NCBI GenBank assembly: GCA_963920635.1
Contig: OY987298.1
Span: forward strand, 127,667,735 to 127,731,734
Direction: 5' to 3'
DNA length: 64,000 nucleotides
From: Pseudeuparius sepicola
Taxonomy: Eukaryota; Arthropoda; Insecta; Coleoptera; Anthribidae
Numbering within the stretch: position 1 is the stretch's first letter; each line of letters opens with the position of its first letter. Made by a program: the position numbers and the translations under genes. Of the stretch, positions 28,913 through 41,402 are shown one piece after another. Below the pieces are notes generated by a model. That model was not told the DNA's origin. It did no database searches and saw only the letters and a program-made list of their open reading frames with translations.

Positions 28913-30525
28913 TATAGACCCGCAGCCGCTTTATTTTTGAGATACAAGGTGTTAAAATGAACCAAAAAAAACACAGTTTTTCCACAATATCTCTAAAACC
29001 GCTAGTGGTGGCATCTCCAGTAGAGGCCCCAAAGCATTCCTTTATAAATGTCCACTTGGCAAAACTAATTGCCTTGTTGGTGATTGCAGCTAAAAGTGCA
29101 CTCGAAACTGAATCCCTATGAATATTACATCTTTATGTATTCCAAAACATTATGCATTCATTACCCGTTAGTTTGGTTGACTTAATTTGGTAGGACATTA
29201 GGTAAAAAATTTACATAGCATCTTAATTTAAAATCTTTATGCATTTCACATTTCACTGGAATTCACGGCGTATCATTATATTCATACTGGAAAGTTAAAT
29301 AGTGCATATCAGAAAATAAACGTCGAATTGCTTTAAGATCAACATGACTGCAAAAATCAATTAACAATAGACGATGCATACATACATAATATATATTAAA
29401 CATAAAAACAATAAAGAAATGTTAACGGCTTTTTGGGACTACAAATTTCGGACGCTAACGTTTCTTTTTTGTAAATTCTATTGGGGACGTGAAATTTCAT
29501 CATCTTTTGATAGAGACCTGCAATAGTATATTTCCAAAGTTTTTTTTATAACTGTAAATCCTCATATATCATTTTAATATTTTAAATGTGGGTAAGCAAT
29601 ATGTTGTTAAAATTTCTCAATTCAATACCTACCTACTTTTAGGTTGAAAATAATTATTAAATTATAAAAAAAATAATTTGAACTCAAACCCTTTATGATA
29701 ACAGTCGTAGAAAAAGTTTAGTGTATAACTCGTGCTTTCTGACTTTCTAACATACCATATTATCCACATCTACGCCACTGGTTAATTGCGGACCTTGATT
29801 TAAGGCCATTTTTGAAATTCATGTTGTGTACGAATTTTTTGTGTGATATGATGTGTCGTTCGGATAATTTTTGTATAAATAATTTTTTATTACTTCATAA
29901 ATTACCAAAGAATCACCTGTCTATTCATAGTTTCCAGACTCCCTTTATGGTATAAAATAAATATAGGTATACTTGAATAATTTTTAAATTAACTGGTATT
30001 ATGGCTCAGTGTAAAAAGAGTATAGCTAGAATAGTATTTAACATTAATCTACAAAGTTAAACCCCATCACGAAACGTGATAAAGTGAGGTTTTTTCTAAT
30101 AATAAATACTCTATATTGGTTTCCACTTATATCCAATACATTACACCAGTTCGCTAAGCTCTGAAGCGAAACTCAAACACAAAAGATGAAAAATTAATGG
30201 AATTAATGTAACTTTTAGCCCCTGACCCGCTATAAGCTCCCCACATCCGTCGGGTAGCAGATTGCCAGCCAGCCAGTCGGCGGAAAAATAAATACGAGTT
30301 AATAATATGAGAAATTGGGTTCAACGAACCATGAGGAAAGGGGATGTGCTCAAAAAAATTAACGTTTATTTAGAGAAATGCCGGGAAATAAAGGAAATTT
30401 ATAGTGGCTATTTACTATCGGAAGATAAGGGGGCCGCGCTCCTCGGTAATTGTCGTGCTATTTGTGAATAGGCCTCTAAAAAATTGATTCTGGGAGAAAC
30501 GCAAGCATTCCATTTAGGGCTATTT
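28913..30525. other. No recognisable gene
   Basis: AT-rich and stop-rich on both strands; nothing I can support. Confidence 0.4.
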
Positions 30526-30907
30526 ACAGGGTGGCCAAGTGAAAGAAGTCCTTCGATCAATATCTTGTCCAAGATAGTTTCAACAAACGAGCTCTTCTAA
30601 AATCGAATTAGACCATCGTGCCATCACAACTATATACTACTATACAAATATTTTCCCCCGTGCAATAAAAAAAATCTTTTAAATCTGACTTAAGACGCAG
30701 GTAATCAGTTTCAAGCGATCGCCGCACTGGCGCCACACGACGAAACAAATTTACACGGTGGTTTAATGTTAAAACACCATTGTTGCAGAATCTTTTATAA
30801 AATAAAAACATGCAAATATGTCTGTTACAACGAATTTAATATTCAAAATAAAATAAAATATTTTTTTGTTACAGCCCTCTAATTTGACAAGAACTTGTCA
30901 CCCTGTT
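30526..30907. mobile_element. Small MITE-like element, uncertain
   Basis: The left end ACAGGGTGGCCAAGTGAAAG and the inverted right end ACAGGGTGACAAGTTCTTGT are similar at the outermost about 10-15 bp. About 380 bp long, non-coding. The match is short. Confidence 0.35.
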
Positions 30908-30935
30908 TGTTTGTACCTTATAAATGGAATGCATG

Positions 30936-30996
30936 GAAATATGCCATGTGAACACATGGCACAATATGCCATGTGAACACATGGCATATTTCCATA
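30936..30996. repeat. Double palindrome
   Basis: GCCATGTGAACACATGGC occurs twice, 7 bp apart. The pair lies inside a larger inverted repeat with AAATATGCCATG on one side and CATGGCATATTT on the other, so it can form one long hairpin or two short ones. Confidence 0.7.
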
Positions 30997-31296
30997 CATT
31001 TTCTTAAGAAAAGCGAGTCTAAAAAGCAAGCAGGAGTATTTGATACCTTTTGGTTTGAAATGAAATCCATGGCATTAGAATTTTTCAGTTTCTTCTTTAC
31101 ATGGAGGACTTATTGCTTCGCTTTGGAGCTATAACAAAATTTTCTATTTTCATTCTTGCATACGATACAAAATACTTCCAAAATAATATCTAGAATTTTC
31201 GCTTCTTCAGCTGGCTGATCAAATCATCCCATAATTGTAAAATATATGTTTATTCTTCTGCAATTCATCTAATTGGGCTGTGCATCGAAATTTCTA

Positions 31297-31413
31297 CCTT
31301 ACCTATGAAAGCTGTGTTAATAGGATAAAACTGCTAAATACTGGACGCAAAGACAATTCCTTACCGTAAAAAATGGCAAATCGTAATAAAGCTGGATATT
31401 TAAAATTTGAAAA
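31297..31413. repeat. Dispersed repeat, copy 2
   Basis: Direct partner of 26922-27037, ending AATAAAGCTGGATATTTAAA. Divergence is about 15-20 percent by eye. Confidence 0.6.
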
Positions 31414-32840
31414 GTTAGAAATTAAATTCGATTACATTATACAAACAAAATAGTAGCCCACAGCGGTCATTCCTGCAGAAGGACATTTTGTCAGATCAAG
31501 CGATTGAATTCAATTTTCCATTTCTTCCGAATGGAACAGATTTTCTTTAGTTTTGCGATCTTCTTTTGGAAAATATGGTTAGCAAATTCTTGCTGCCTGG
31601 ATGTTGAACTAATCACAGCTAAAATAACAACGTTTCCTGTAGAAATTTGTGCCTATTCTATTATGTGTAATTGAACAACCCATAAATACAAGCCAAAACC
31701 ATATTAAAAATTGTGTGTTTTTATCTTAAAATCCACAAAAACCGACTTTAAATTGGATTGCAACTAACTTTCGAAATATTCATGCACAGCCCTAACACTG
31801 AAATCAGTGTTGGGAAATTGCAAACATGCAGTCTTATTCTTATTACGATATAGTATTTTACATTACAGTAATAGGTAGACATCACTAGTAATATTAGTCC
31901 TGCGTAAAACTAGTTGCTAATTTTTTTAAGCTAGACCACTTTGAAAACTGAAAAAATTAACTATAGAAACCTATATACTCATACGAATATTTTTGCGGCT
32001 GTTGGCAAATTGGTCTTTTGGAAATTCTAAGGTCGTACATAAAAATATCGCAAAAATGTCAGAGCAAAGTCGGCGTAGGTATGCCCAACTTAGTTTCAAG
32101 TACAAAGTCGTTCAGCTGAGGACTAGGGACTTGTTAAAATATGCACAATACATTTAATTTCACCCCGTGCGGCGCTAGACCGAATTGAATCCCTATCGAT
32201 CCAATGTTAATTCTGAACATGCGATTCATGTTAGACTGCAATTTTGCTGCAATCATAACTGATTTACTGCGTCATTATTTAGATGAAAATTCAATAATGA
32301 ACTGGGTTACCTGCCGTTCCTGGCGATCATATGCGCTATTTTAGGACAAGTTTTGGAAAAAATATCGGTTTTATTTGAATAGGATTCGTTAGAAAGCGCT
32401 CAGGTTTAATCGACCGTATCATATGGTTCTATATTTGGACTCGTGGGATTTTCGCGAGTTGCTTTAAAAAATATATCTACTCAGTACATGTTATTGGAGT
32501 ATAGGTTCAACAGTCAAACTGCGTGCGGTCGGATTGAATACATATCAATCAGATATTAACAATCGGCATGCAATTCATGTTATAATGAATGCAATTTTCT
32601 TGTACTGATTTGCCCCATCGTTCAATCCAGATGAACACTGAACAATGATAGAGTGTCTACCTGTATATGCACTTCAACCATGAAAGTTATGAGGGCACTT
32701 TTAAATATAAAATGTCAAATGGAAATATCATGGCATTCTCACTATCAGATTTAAATATCACAATTTATACAATGTACCCATGGATTGACAACCGAGGAGA
32801 GAAAACTTTTTTATTTATGGGTTTATGAAAAAAAGTAACT
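31414..32840. repeat. Non-coding stretch with a diverged direct duplication
   Basis: The region around GTGCGGCGCTAGACCGAATTG, about 32168-32330, is loosely repeated at about 32521-32660 (GTGCGGTCGGATTGAATAC, then GCAATTCATGTTATAATG). No gene is visible. Confidence 0.4.
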
Positions 32841-32850
32841 CTTCATTCTA

Positions 32851-33300
32851 TGGAAAGTAATTAGTAAAAGTTGTTGGGCTTCAAAAGATACGCCTCAGTA
32901 CGAAATTTTGACTCAATGCCCAAATGTAAGGGGCTGGCAAAAAATTCCACCACTTATAAAATATTATTTCCTAATATTATATACCTAGTATATGGGAAAT
33001 GAATTGTCAAAACTGCTAACTACCCCTATCAAAAAAAAAAACATATTTAATTATTGGATTAGGAAATTTCATTACTACTTTGTAAGTGTGGGAATATAAT
33101 TACATTATAATTCACAATTCACACGATTCACAGTTATACGAAGTTATTAGAAAACGAATGAAGAATAAAAATTATGTTAAACAAATGTAAAAAGGGCAAG
33201 AATTTATTGCCAATCCCTGTACATTTAGGCACTAAGTAAAAATTTGGTACTGAGACGTAGCTTTCAAACCCAACAACTATTACAATTACTTTTCATAATA
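32851..33300. repeat. Foldback repeat with about 100 bp diverged arms
   Basis: GGAAAGTAATTAGTAAAAGT and TTGTTGGG near 32860-32880 are inverted at 33270-33300 (CCCAACAACTATTACAATTAC). CAAATGTAAGGGGCTGGCAA has an inverted partner near 33210. Non-coding. Confidence 0.55.
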
Positions 33301-33370
33301 TCCTTTCACATAGAAGTAAACTTTGCATCATAGTTTGTTGATATACAGGTGGGTTGTTTAGGTATACTTA

Positions 33371-33410
33371 TAAGCTGTTGTCCAGACACATATGTATCTG
33401 GACAACAGCT
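33371..33410. repeat. Perfect 15 bp-arm hairpin
   Basis: AAGCTGTTGTCCAGA pairs with TCTGGACAACAGCTT around a 10 bp loop. The perfect arms suggest a recent origin or a functional structure; it stands alone. Confidence 0.8.
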
Positions 33411-33775
33411 TAATGCCTTGTTGTTGATTGTTTGAAGAAGAGTGCCTAACTTTGATGAGTTGTGAACGTCAAACTCAAGTGATTTCGCCTAACCATTATC
33501 TTTTGTGGTCCGAGATGTTTTCAGTTTCCTGCCGATTTTATTTTTTTTATAATAGCTTTTCCGAGCAGGTCGTTCCAAATCACGGGCGTAGCCAGGATTT
33601 AGTTTTGGGGGGGGGGGTTTAGTTTGAGAAGTAAATAAAACAACAAAAATATACTTACATGAAATTTAATATCTATATATCCATCCGAAAAACTACGACA
33701 TATATTTATAAAGTTCTTAACTTTAAATGAAATGGATAAATTAATTTCGTTCCTCTGCGCTAAATCTAAAACCGA

Positions 33776-34075
33776 TTAAAGAAGAAATCTTCGGCTTTTT
33801 CTTTTAAATATATCTACTACTTCATCTGCATGAATTTCTGTTCCATAGTGAATGTTCATTAGAGCCAAACCATTAAGTCTGTTTTCACTTGTAGTGTTTC
33901 GTAAATAGTTTTTCAGTCTCCTTAGGCTCGAGAAAGACCTCTCTGGGGTAGCAGTGGATACAGGAATGGTAGCCAAGATTTGTAGTAATGTGTAAGTATT
34001 AGGATAAAGGTTTTTATCGCACATATCTAGGCATTCCAAACTAGATTTCGGGGTAGGCAGTCTTCTTATCAGCAT
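33776..34075 (-). pseudogene. hAT transposase C-terminal dimerisation domain, copy A
   Basis: The minus-strand frame holds TIPVSTATPERSFSSLRRLK, then NYLRNTTSENRLNGLALMNI. This is the hAT C-terminal dimerisation segment (PF05699-type), best matching ZMYM1/52-kDa-repressor-like transposases. The DDE core between this and the N-terminal remnant is deleted. At the junction the frame changes, so no fusion protein is encoded. The C-terminus differs from copy B after VVDIF. Confidence 0.85.
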
Positions 34076-34232
34076 GCAAGGTAGCTGAAGCTTTGATAGC
34101 TAAATCCAAATTTGTTTCTTTATTAGAAACCCCTTGACCTTGACTACACCATTTTTTCCAGTAGTCCATACCTTTAGGTTTACCACCCTTCCTTTTTTTC
34201 CCCTCCATTTTTCGACAGTAATAATGATTCAC
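34041..34232 (-). pseudogene. hAT transposase N-terminal remnant, copy A
   Basis: Starting at MEGKKRKGGKPKGMDYWKKW, it is a basic head with the MDYWKKWC motif typical of transposases of this hAT group. It ends at TAYPEI, just after the internal deletion junction. The same ending is found in copy B. Confidence 0.75.
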
Positions 34233-34244
34233 GTCTCTCTCCTT

Positions 34245-34346
34245 GACAAGGATAGATAATATTAGGTAATATTATCTATCCTTAACAAGGATAGATAATA
34301 TTAACTATCCTTAACAAGGATAGATAATATTAGGTAATATTTTGCT
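34245..34346. repeat. AAGGATAGATAATATTA repeat array in hAT copy A
   Basis: Several direct and inverted copies of ACAAGGATAGATAATATTA make a locally self-complementary array between the left-over 5' end and the coding remnant. Copy B has a single similar word (TTGTTAAGGATAGATA) at 36759, so the array probably arose by expansion of that word. Confidence 0.7.
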
Positions 34347-34373
34347 TGGCTTGGCTACGCCCGTGTTCCAAAT

Positions 34374-36291
34374 GGTTGTAGAAGCCGGAAATAGACGCTT
34401 GATATTCATGTTGAAGTCATAAATCTTTGATCATCGTGCCAAATACTCACTTATTTCGGGTTGATTTAGTTTCAAAAGACTTCTATTGATTTAGATATTT
34501 TACTGTGCTAATATTTTTGTGTATTTTGATTCCATAAAACCACGACGAAGATTGTCTAGAGATGTTGAATTTTCGACGGGCTAAACCGATTTTGGAAGCT
34601 ATTTCGGAAGCTGAGCTGAGTCCTGGCTGAGGCTATACACGAATCAGCTGGAGTGAGTATTTTTCAGTTTATGAAATTTTAGCTTTGCAGTCTCTGCGAA
34701 AAATACCTCACCACCCACCTTCCGCGCCACTAGCTTTTTATCAGTCGCCTTGTCAGATTCATATTTTTGGTTATTATATTTAGTTGTGAAGAAGTTCGCA
34801 ATTTTTTAATTCGTTAGCACACGGCGTATGTACTAGCGTATGTACTAGAGTATGTACTAGTTTAGTTCCGCCTCACAGTTTATTCTTAGACCAATATTCC
34901 TATATGTTGTTTAATTTAAGCCATCCAGATAAATTATACATTTTAGTATAGAGTCTAAGAAATCAAGCTTGTAAATATCATACACTTAATAACATTCATA
35001 TTTTTTTCTTCTACGTCTAGAATATCAGGAGATGATTGGTTAACATTTTCGCTGGTTTTAGTGAAGATTATTTAAGCTATGCAGCTTTATGCATAGCCTT
35101 GTTTTAACGTAACGTTAACATTTAAATTAACTTTCTAGGCACAGAGATTTCTCCTACGTATTGGAACGGACACCATTTCGAATTTTACTTTTTCATGTAA
35201 CCTTGAGAAAAAAAAAGAAAGAATTACCAACGGTACTGCTTCACGCCACGACGATCAAAAGTGCTACGCCACCGTTTAACGACCTTGCTTTCGACGAGAG
35301 CTGGCTGCGCAAGCTGTTCCACCTTTTCGAGGAGCCTGGATGCCTGCTGGCTGTGCAGTCGCCGAGTACATCAAGATAGAGGTATCCACATTAACAGTGA
35401 CATTCCAAAATTGTAAGGAACTTAAATACGAAACAGTCTTTTTTGTATAACAAACTTTTAATTTAATTTAATTAACATTAAATTTATTATAAGTTTTGAT
35501 TCATTAACTTGTTTGTTAAAAGCTGCGCATAATTTTTCTCCCGCTCTTGTTGATAATAACTTCAAAAAGTTTCTCTGTAAATTTTGTAAATATCAGCGCT
35601 TAGTACCCTAATAATTAAAGTTCGTGAATTTTTATTGGTGTTTTATTTGAACTCCAACTTTAACTCGCACTTTCAATATTATAAAAGAAGTGTAATTAAT
35701 TCCGGTATAAAGCTCAAAATTAAGTGCTCCAATGGCCCCTAAAAAGATTTAGTTTTTTACCACGACTTTTGAATGGGTTGACCGATTGACTTCAGCTTTC
35801 TCCAGGATTGCTAGGAAACTATTGTGCATGATTTTGATCATATTTATCGTAGCCGCTAGGGGCGCCTCTGGCGCATTGTCACTTGAGTTCTTTAAATAGA
35901 TTTTGTTTTTCCACACCATTCTGTTGACAAGTTTATTTCTGAAGTTTGCAACACAGTATGGCTGGACGTTGAATACAATAAAGTATTAAAACATATCTCG
36001 TAAAAGTTTCTAAAGGGAAACGCGAGCAATTATTGAAATTAAAAAAAATTTCACCCGAGCAATCTTACCTGATCCGGTCTCATTCGGAATCACCGCAGGT
36101 GGGGAGCGCGATCCCTGCGATCTTTATTATCGCGGGCGTGCCCCCCCCTCCCGCTCCGCGCCGCGCCACGCGGATCCATAAAGGCAATCAAGGGCGGCGC
36201 CGAAAACGAGGCACGGATGGCCGTGATAAGCGGTAGGAGAACCTCCGATGTAGCCTTAGCATTTAACGATCCCACCGGTATGGGTATGGGA
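34374..36291. other. Non-coding stretch; one GC-richer island
   Basis: Mostly AT-rich. At 35240-35375 a GC-richer stretch has a frame reading NDLAFDESWLRKLFHLFEEP and could be an isolated exon of a host gene, but no splice context is convincing and I recognise no family. A second GC-rich patch (36090-36240) shows no coding signal. Confidence 0.35.
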
Positions 36292-36797
36292 CACGGGCGT
36301 AGCCAAGGGGGGGGGTTTCGGGGGTTGAACCCCCCCCCCCCCGAAATAAGCAAAATATTACCTAATATTATACCGAAAAAATACGAGGAGTGAAGAGTTA
36401 AATTATTATTACGTTTGAATATATGTAGTAATAGTAGCGCCTAGCGCCATCTTTTGACGAGAGGCAAACGCAGTTGCAGCCGAACTATTTTGTATTGTAG
36501 GGACACTTTGCGTTGTTTCTCGATTATTCGCCACGCCCCTCGGTCGAAATGAGCGGAACTTTGTGGAAGTTCGTGGAAGTTTCTGGACGGCTACTGGGCT
36601 GCTATATAAGCGGCGCCGCGGCGCGTGACCGCGCTTACGGCAGTATTGTTCCATGCGAACTCGAAGCGAATAAAAGTGAAAAGTGGTGAACGAATAGTGA
36701 AGAGAATTAAGTGTACCGTGTAAGTGAGTAATTTTAGTGCGCTGTTATTCGATGACCTTGTTAAGGATAGATACGTGAATCATTATTACTGTCGAAA

Positions 36798-36966
36798 AAT
36801 GGAGGGGAAAAAAAGGAAGGGTGATAAACTTAAAGGTATGGACTACTGGAAAAAGTGGTGTAGTCAAGGTCAAGGGGTTTCTAATAAAGAAACAAATTTG
36901 GATTTAGCTATCAAAGCTTCAGCTACCTTGCATGCTGATAAGAAGACTGCCTACCCCGAAATCTAG
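36798..36966 (+). pseudogene. hAT transposase N-terminal remnant, copy B
   Basis: Begins at the ATG of MEGKKRKGDKLKGMDYWKKW, downstream of the TATA box, and ends at TAYPEI and a stop after the deletion junction. Nearly identical to copy A. Confidence 0.75.
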
Positions 36967-37225
36967 TTTGGAATGCCTAGATATGTGCGATAAAAACCTT
37001 TATCCTAATACTTACACATTACTACAAATCTTGGCTACCATTCCTGTATCCACTGCTACCCCAGAGAGGTCTTTGTCGAGCCTAAGGAGACTGAAAAACT
37101 ATTTACGAAACACTACAAGTGAAAACAGACTTAATGGTTTGGCTCTAATGAACATTCACTATGGAACAGAAATTCATGCAGATGAAGTAGTGGATATATT
37201 TAATTTAAAGTTAAGAACTTTATAA
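36932..37225 (+). pseudogene. hAT transposase C-terminal dimerisation domain, copy B
   Basis: Holds VSTATPERSLSSLRRLKNYL, then TTSENRLNGLALMNIHYG and a C-terminus NLKLRTL. It is out of frame with the N-terminal remnant, in the same way as copy A. The catalytic core is absent. Confidence 0.85.
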
Positions 37226-37356
37226 ATATGTCGTAGTTTTTCGGATGAATATATAGATATTAAATTTCATGTAAGTATATTTTTGTTGTTTTATTTACTT
37301 CTCAAACTAAACCCCCCCCCCCAAAACTAAATCCTGGCTACGCCCGTGGTATGGGA

Positions 37357-40300
37357 TATCAAATCGAAAATTAAAATTTAAGCGCACGTGTTCCTTTTCT
37401 CCTGATGCCTTTCGAGTTTCGCGCACTCTTTACTGATACTAGTGTAATGAAGTTACCCGTTTTAAAGCTTTCATTTTTATTTTACACCCACTTAATTCTT
37501 CGCCGCGCTATTTTTTGCGGCCAGCCATCCGCCGGAGTTTTTTTTATATTCACACCGATGATTCTTCTTCTACATAGGAGACCGGTTTTGGTTACTTTCC
37601 GGCTTTCCGCCACTCGACAATAATTTATTGTTTTACCAAAGGGATGAGGGATACCGAAAAGGGGTAGAACCGAATTACTAACTCAACTTTCAGCTAGATC
37701 CGCCGTTCTTTTTGGGAATCCGGGTATATTGGACATGCTCGACTCAGAGAGACCACCGTCCGAGACCTGTTCGGGGTGCAACAACCCCTAACTACCCGTA
37801 TAGCCTCCGGCGGCCGTTTTGGATGCCAGAAAGGTGGGGACGATACAGCTCTGGGGAGTATATTTTGGTTTAGACTGTTCCGCCCTAGGTTTACCTCTCC
37901 TAGAACCTCCGTTAACCTGTTGGTGGTGCGAGTATTCCCGAACCAACGTCCGTCTCATTTAGCCCCACGATTGAGTCTGCCAAAAGAATAGAGAATAAGT
38001 ATAACGTTAGCTAGGTGTGTAGGTTTCCTTTAACAAGTTTTCCAAGCTTGCTAGCTGAGCTGTTACCCCGAAAAGTTTTGAGCTTGCTTGCCGCATGCAA
38101 ACATAACCGAGTTAACTATATATAAATAAATTCAGAGACAGAAGCTTACTTTGCACGTTTCTTCTTTTCAGATACGTGTACTTCTCTGGGTAGGCCGCGG
38201 AACTTAATAATTAATTAAGAGTGAATAGACAAAATTCTGTACCAAATAAACCGTGTGAAATTTGTCAAACTACTTTCACTTGTAGATGCCCTATCTTCAA
38301 CTCACCACAGAACTCGGGAAAATTACTTTCTCTGACTGAAAGCTACCCGAGCACAGCGGAGTATACCGCTCTAAAAAACTGGCGCCTAAGCAGCAAAAGT
38401 CCGATTTTCCAAAATAAAAAAGGCTATAAGGAAGTCCACCGAAGATAAAGAATCCAAGTTACAAAAGGTAAAATCGGGCATACACAAAAAAACGCTTTAC
38501 TAGGCTGTACCAACGAAAAATTATGAAAATCTGAAACCTCTAATTATTGGGATACCGCCTTATTATAGGCCACAAATTTTGATAGAACTTTTTTGTATTA
38601 TGGCTCTTTCGCTCCTTGAGAAAGTCAAGTCTGAAAGACAGTCCTACATAAGGTTTCTTCCATCTCGCACGTCGATGAAATCAACCGATTTTATTAAAGA
38701 TCACTTACCTATTATTGCCCCAGGTACACTTACCTATGTAGCCTTGGTATTTTTAACAAAGCAGGCAGAGTAGGTATACAACAACGCAGTGGCTATATTA
38801 TGCAAAAGTATCTTTGAAATTTTGAGGTTAGGTAATCGAGATTTGGAAAAAACTGTGTTCTTTCGTCAGTACCTAGAATAAAATCACCATCTGAATTTTC
38901 TTAATCACTCTGTGCAAATATAAATATCTCCCCTGAGGCCTTCTCACATTTTTATAAAATAATTTAATTAGTCAAGTAAGTAGTACAGGCGCCGTTCCTT
39001 ATCATTTGGACTACCATTAGATAGCTCTGAAAAACTTTATAATCCGTTAACTATCTTTACTCGCTTAAGTTAAATTAATCAATATAAAGAAAGAACATTA
39101 CCAACTAAAAAACTAGTTTAGGGAGCGACATTTGTGTAAATTTGTCAGTGAGATCTTTATGTTTTGTCAAGCCAGGATAGAGTTTTAAAGAAACCTCACT
39201 CTTCTGTAGGTTTTGTTTTTGCATCTGAAAGCTCATAGAGGGACTCTTTATTCCTATACTCATTATGGACCAATAGCTGACAGCATTGGTTGTGTTGTTC
39301 TCTTCCTCGATATTCTGTCGAACTTTGCTCTCGTGATGCCACTTTCCTTTCAGTCTACCTTTTAATATAGTCCATAAGCAAACTCACATTCAATTAGCAT
39401 ACTTGAAGTTGTAGTGATTTCTATTGCCTATCTCCTTACATAAATTATGTGTACATTGCCCCTTCGATTATAAGATTTTTTCTGTATTCCATTGTTTATA
39501 ACAAGGCGACTAGGTAGCGAAAACTGCAAGTAGAACATCTGTTTACACAATAGGTTGTTTGGCGTCATCTTTAAAAGCGTCTCTTTAAATTATGTAGTAA
39601 TTTAAGTAAATACTCACTATTCTTCACGAGCCAATAAGTGCTCAAAATAGTAGCTTCTGCCCAAACTCGCCTAAAATAGCATCAGCTCTTAGCTATATAA
39701 TAGCAGTGTTTTACTACTTTTATTTTGGGAACAGAAATTATTATTAAATCGAACTTGACGTATTACTGATAACCCGAATATTTTCTACCAGTCGTAGTCA
39801 CTCTCGTTGTGAACCCATGAATTTTCAGCTAAAACAAACTTCATTGGCATTCCTGACTCTTTGATATAACACTCCGTTGTTGAAATTTAAGTTCTAGATT
39901 TTATATTGCCCACTTATTCAGTCTTTTCTGCGTAAGTTAAGACTTATTATGAATTAGCGCTTCGTATACGTAAGCAACTGGTTACAGGTCTGTTTCAAGT
40001 CCTTTAAATGAATGAATGAATTTAAAGATACCTATATTCCTGTTGCACAATCTGGGATTTTTCCGTCACCTGTTACATTCGCCCTTTTTCTTTATTGCCT
40101 TTCAAGTTTGACTCTCTTGCGTCTGCAACTGCCACGAGTCTCTAGAGCAAGAGATCTAACGATTTATTTCGGAGATTCGGCTTATTTTTATTTTATTGTT
40201 CTTAGACTATGTATATCAATTTGTTGGCGTCCAGATTTAACACCGTTGAGCTTTTTTGTATTTATCCTCTCAACAGTTTGACTCTAGCTTGTTAAAATAT

Positions 40301-41389
40301 TTCTGAATAAGCCCACTTAGATTTCCTTCTACATTTGGGAACTCAACGATGAATTGAATCATCTTCCACGTATCTACATAAATATATATACATCCTGTCA
40401 ACGAAGCTGTGTGCATTCAGTTCGATCTTCTAATAAGAAACTTGTGACTATCGTTTTAAATTCTCCATTGTTCGGATCAGCCTTGTATGAAATCCAATCT
40501 GGAAGCAGTGAGTCTGCCCTTCTGAATTCGTCACAAGTGAGCAGAAACGGCGAAGGATTTAAATGGAATAAGTTCGGATGTTTTTAAATTAGGAGGGAGC
40601 GGCATAGGGCGACGGGCGTCTTGCCAAGCCAACTGTCCCTTTGTTTTCGATATTGTGATTGATTCGAAAAGGCTATACGAGCCCGAAGGGTTCGATATCG
40701 ACCGAGCCGCGCGGACCCTGACCCACTGATTTATGTCGGTGTCCCGCCGGCACAATTCTTGGGGTAGTTTTGGAGAATAAACATTTTGCGAACGGACTGA
40801 ATATATTCCAGAATAAAATGGATCGTCGTCGGTCGATACCTAGATATTCCGGTTAGCTGTGACTAGAAGTAATAACTATAGATAACTATGGCAAAATCTA
40901 TTTATTAATTAAAACCTTTGAATAAAGAATCTCAGAAATGAGCCAAAGCTCTATGTGTATTATTAAATACGTGAGACGGAAATCAAGTTTTGACACAATA
41001 TTTTGATAACTGACACGGTTATAGGTGCCAAGTACTTTTTCGAGTTATTATGCTTAACTGGGCGGCTTGTGGCAATTCCTTGACCGCCAAAACTGAAATG
41101 TTTGATGATAATAATCCATCGGTAAATAGTTTTGTAATTTAAACGCATAGGCGTTTGTGTAGGTACCTACTTCTTCGTAATTGGAAATTTAAAATTAGAA
41201 TTTTCTGTATCGTCAAAGATTCCTAAACTTAAAGACATAAACGTGCTTCATAATTTTTTGCCTGTATTGTAGGTACGGATTTCACGAAAATGAGGATTAG
41301 GTACTGCCTCGACTATAGTCCTCCTTACGGCAGAATGCGTGCGAAGGAAGGGGGGAGAACTCGTAAATATTATATAATTCGTCACAGTT
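37357..41389. other. No recognisable gene
   Basis: About 4 kb of sequence with only short ORFs lacking recognisable motifs (for example at 37405, 38221, 40012 and 40354). Base composition is slightly less AT-rich than the MITE regions, so it may be single-copy intergenic or intronic DNA. Confidence 0.45.
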
Positions 41390-41402
41390 CACGGGCGTAG
41401 CT
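41390..41402. repeat. Solo hAT-type end (CACGGGCGTAGCT)
   Basis: A single copy of the terminal word shared by the two hAT elements at 33.6 and 36.3 kb, without a partner. A relic of a third copy is likely, chance is possible. Confidence 0.35.

Larger units (their letters stand above)
33581..34365 (-). mobile_element. Internally deleted hAT element, copy A, with 8 bp target duplication
   Basis: The inverted ends CACGGGCGTAGCCA and TGGCTACGCCCGTG are flanked by TTCCAAAT on both sides (33573-33580, 34366-34373), a perfect 8 bp duplication typical of hAT. It carries remnants of a transposase (next entries) and a G-run of about 12 at 33608. Its 5' part is replaced by AAGGATAGATAATATTA-type repeats. 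It cannot make a full transposase, so it would need one in trans. Confidence 0.9.
36292..37348 (+). mobile_element. Internally deleted hAT element, copy B, with 8 bp target duplication
   Basis: The same ends as copy A (CACGGGCGTAGCCA and its inverse) are flanked by GTATGGGA on both sides (36284-36291, 37349-37356). It is longer than copy A because it keeps the promoter (GCTATATAAGCGG near 36600) and GC-rich 5' leader. Opposite in orientation to copy A and about 2 kb away. It holds a C-run of about 13 and G-runs near both ends. Confidence 0.9.
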
